A stretch of 13,949 nt of DNA from WQUF01 sp031549885 (lineage in GTDB: Bacteria > Bacillota > Clostridia > Clostridiales > Clostridiaceae). Shown piece by piece: positions 13,332 to 13,949 of this stretch. The position numbers and the translations under genes were made by a program. The DNA is taken from contig JAVBPD010000130.1 of the NCBI GenBank assembly GCA_031549885.1, positions 1 to 13,949 on the forward strand, written 5' to 3'. Numbering within the stretch: position 1 is the first letter of the stretch; every line of letters starts with the position of its first letter. The notes below the pieces were generated by a model. The model was not told the origin of the DNA, ran no database searches, and saw only the letters and a program-made list of their open reading frames with translations.

Positions 13332-13949
13332 ATGAAAATTTTAAAGAAGAAATTTATTAAAAAGAAATCTACGATTTTTATAATTACAGCTATAGTATCT
13401 TTTTGCATAATTTTATCTGCATCATTTGCATGGTTTACATCTACAGATCAAAGGATAAACCATTTTGCAACTGCCCAAATAACAGATGGCTCAGTGAGCT
13501 TATTCGAGTTATTTATACCACCTACAGATTGGAAACCAGGGCAAACAGTAACAAAACAAGTTGCTGTTTTAAATAGTAGCGATAGTGATGTATTAGTGCG
13601 TGTTTCATTTGAGGAAGTATTATATAAACTTGGAGGTGGAGATACTCAAAAAGACACCACATCCCCAATTCCTGCTGCTGGTGCTATTCCAGTAAATATG
13701 GGTATAAAATCCTTAACACCGTCTAATGGATGGCAAACCCTTACTGATCTTGAATTGACTTCAGACACAGTACCGGCAGGAGTTGAAATTCTAGGGAAAA
13801 AATTACCTGTAAATAATAAAACAGAGTATTACTTTGTAATGTATTACCCAACTAGCTATATGAGTGATTTGAAATATTTAGATAATTCAACAAATATAAA
13901 ACAAGATCCAATTGCTGTAAATCAAAAGGTAACTGCGAATTTTAGTGTT
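13332..13949 (+). CDS. BsaA-family SipW-dependent matrix protein, second copy (3' end outside window)
   Basis: ATG 13332 lies eight bases after GGAG (13320-13323). The frame stays open to the window end, giving 206 residues of an incomplete protein. The signal region ends SASFAWFTSTDQ with likely cleavage after the Ala. The mature part repeats the first copy closely: FATAQITDGSVSLFELF, the DWKPGQ strand, VRVSFEEVLYKLGG, and KTEYYFVMYYPTSY. Differences cluster in the loop after LGGG and in a ~10-residue insertion after PTSYMSDL (YLDNSTNIKQD). The two genes are paralogues from a duplication. The second copy is not visibly damaged as far as it can be read. Confidence 0.85.
   Translation, partial: MKILKKKFIKKKSTIFIITAIVSFCIILSASFAWFTSTDQRINHFATAQITDGSVSLFELFIPPTDWKPGQTVTKQVAVLNSSDSDVLVRVSFEEVLYKLGGGDTQKDTTSPIPAAGAIPVNMGIKSLTPSNGWQTLTDLELTSDTVPAGVEILGKKLPVNNKTEYYFVMYYPTSYMSDLKYLDNSTNIKQDPIAVNQKVTANFSV

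Overview
The window is strongly AT-rich and Gram-positive in character. It carries Shine-Dalgarno-led genes, several TTG/GTG starts, an LPXTG surface protein with a class B sortase, and SipW/TasA-type secretion. An anaerobic clostridial Firmicute fits best. I cannot name a species.

Region 1 (1-3600, + strand). The window opens in the last 65 codons of an unrecognised gene. Next comes a membrane protein (460-810) that looks like an isoprenylcysteine-methyltransferase-type protein with its catalytic middle removed in frame. A good promoter (842-870) leads to larE and larB, two of the three synthesis genes for the nickel-pincer nucleotide cofactor of lactate racemase. larC and larA are not present. 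A class I SAM-dependent methyltransferase with a C-terminal coiled coil follows, ending in a clear hairpin terminator.

Region 2 (3600-4725). This is a decayed prophage fragment bounded by a perfect 16-bp inverted repeat. It holds the C-terminal part of a phage minor head protein, an intact 75-codon ORF, and a frameshifted capsid-scaffold (DUF4355-like) gene. The order matches a phage head-morphogenesis module.

Region 3 (4725-5650, - strand). An Fpg/Nei-type DNA glycosylase is convergent with the methyltransferase. It lacks the usual catalytic proline at position 2. A 19-bp perfect hairpin follows its stop codon.

Region 4 (5900-12582, + strand). This is the main interest: a compact six-gene operon for an extracellular matrix or fibre. 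Its genes are a SipW-type signal peptidase, a BsaA/TasA-like matrix protein, an LPKTG wall-anchored protein, a class B sortase, a second smaller TasA-like protein, and a 938-residue secreted beta-helix (GLUG-like) protein. A strong terminator ends it. Likely working model: SipW processes the TasA-like subunits, the sortase fixes the LPKTG protein to peptidoglycan as a possible base, and the beta-helix protein is an adhesive or matrix component.

Region 5 (12600-13949, + strand). After a short intergenic stretch with a possible 28-residue ORF, a second sipW-bsaA pair begins. It is closely related to the first and runs off the window end, so the locus appears to be a tandemly expanded biofilm-matrix island.
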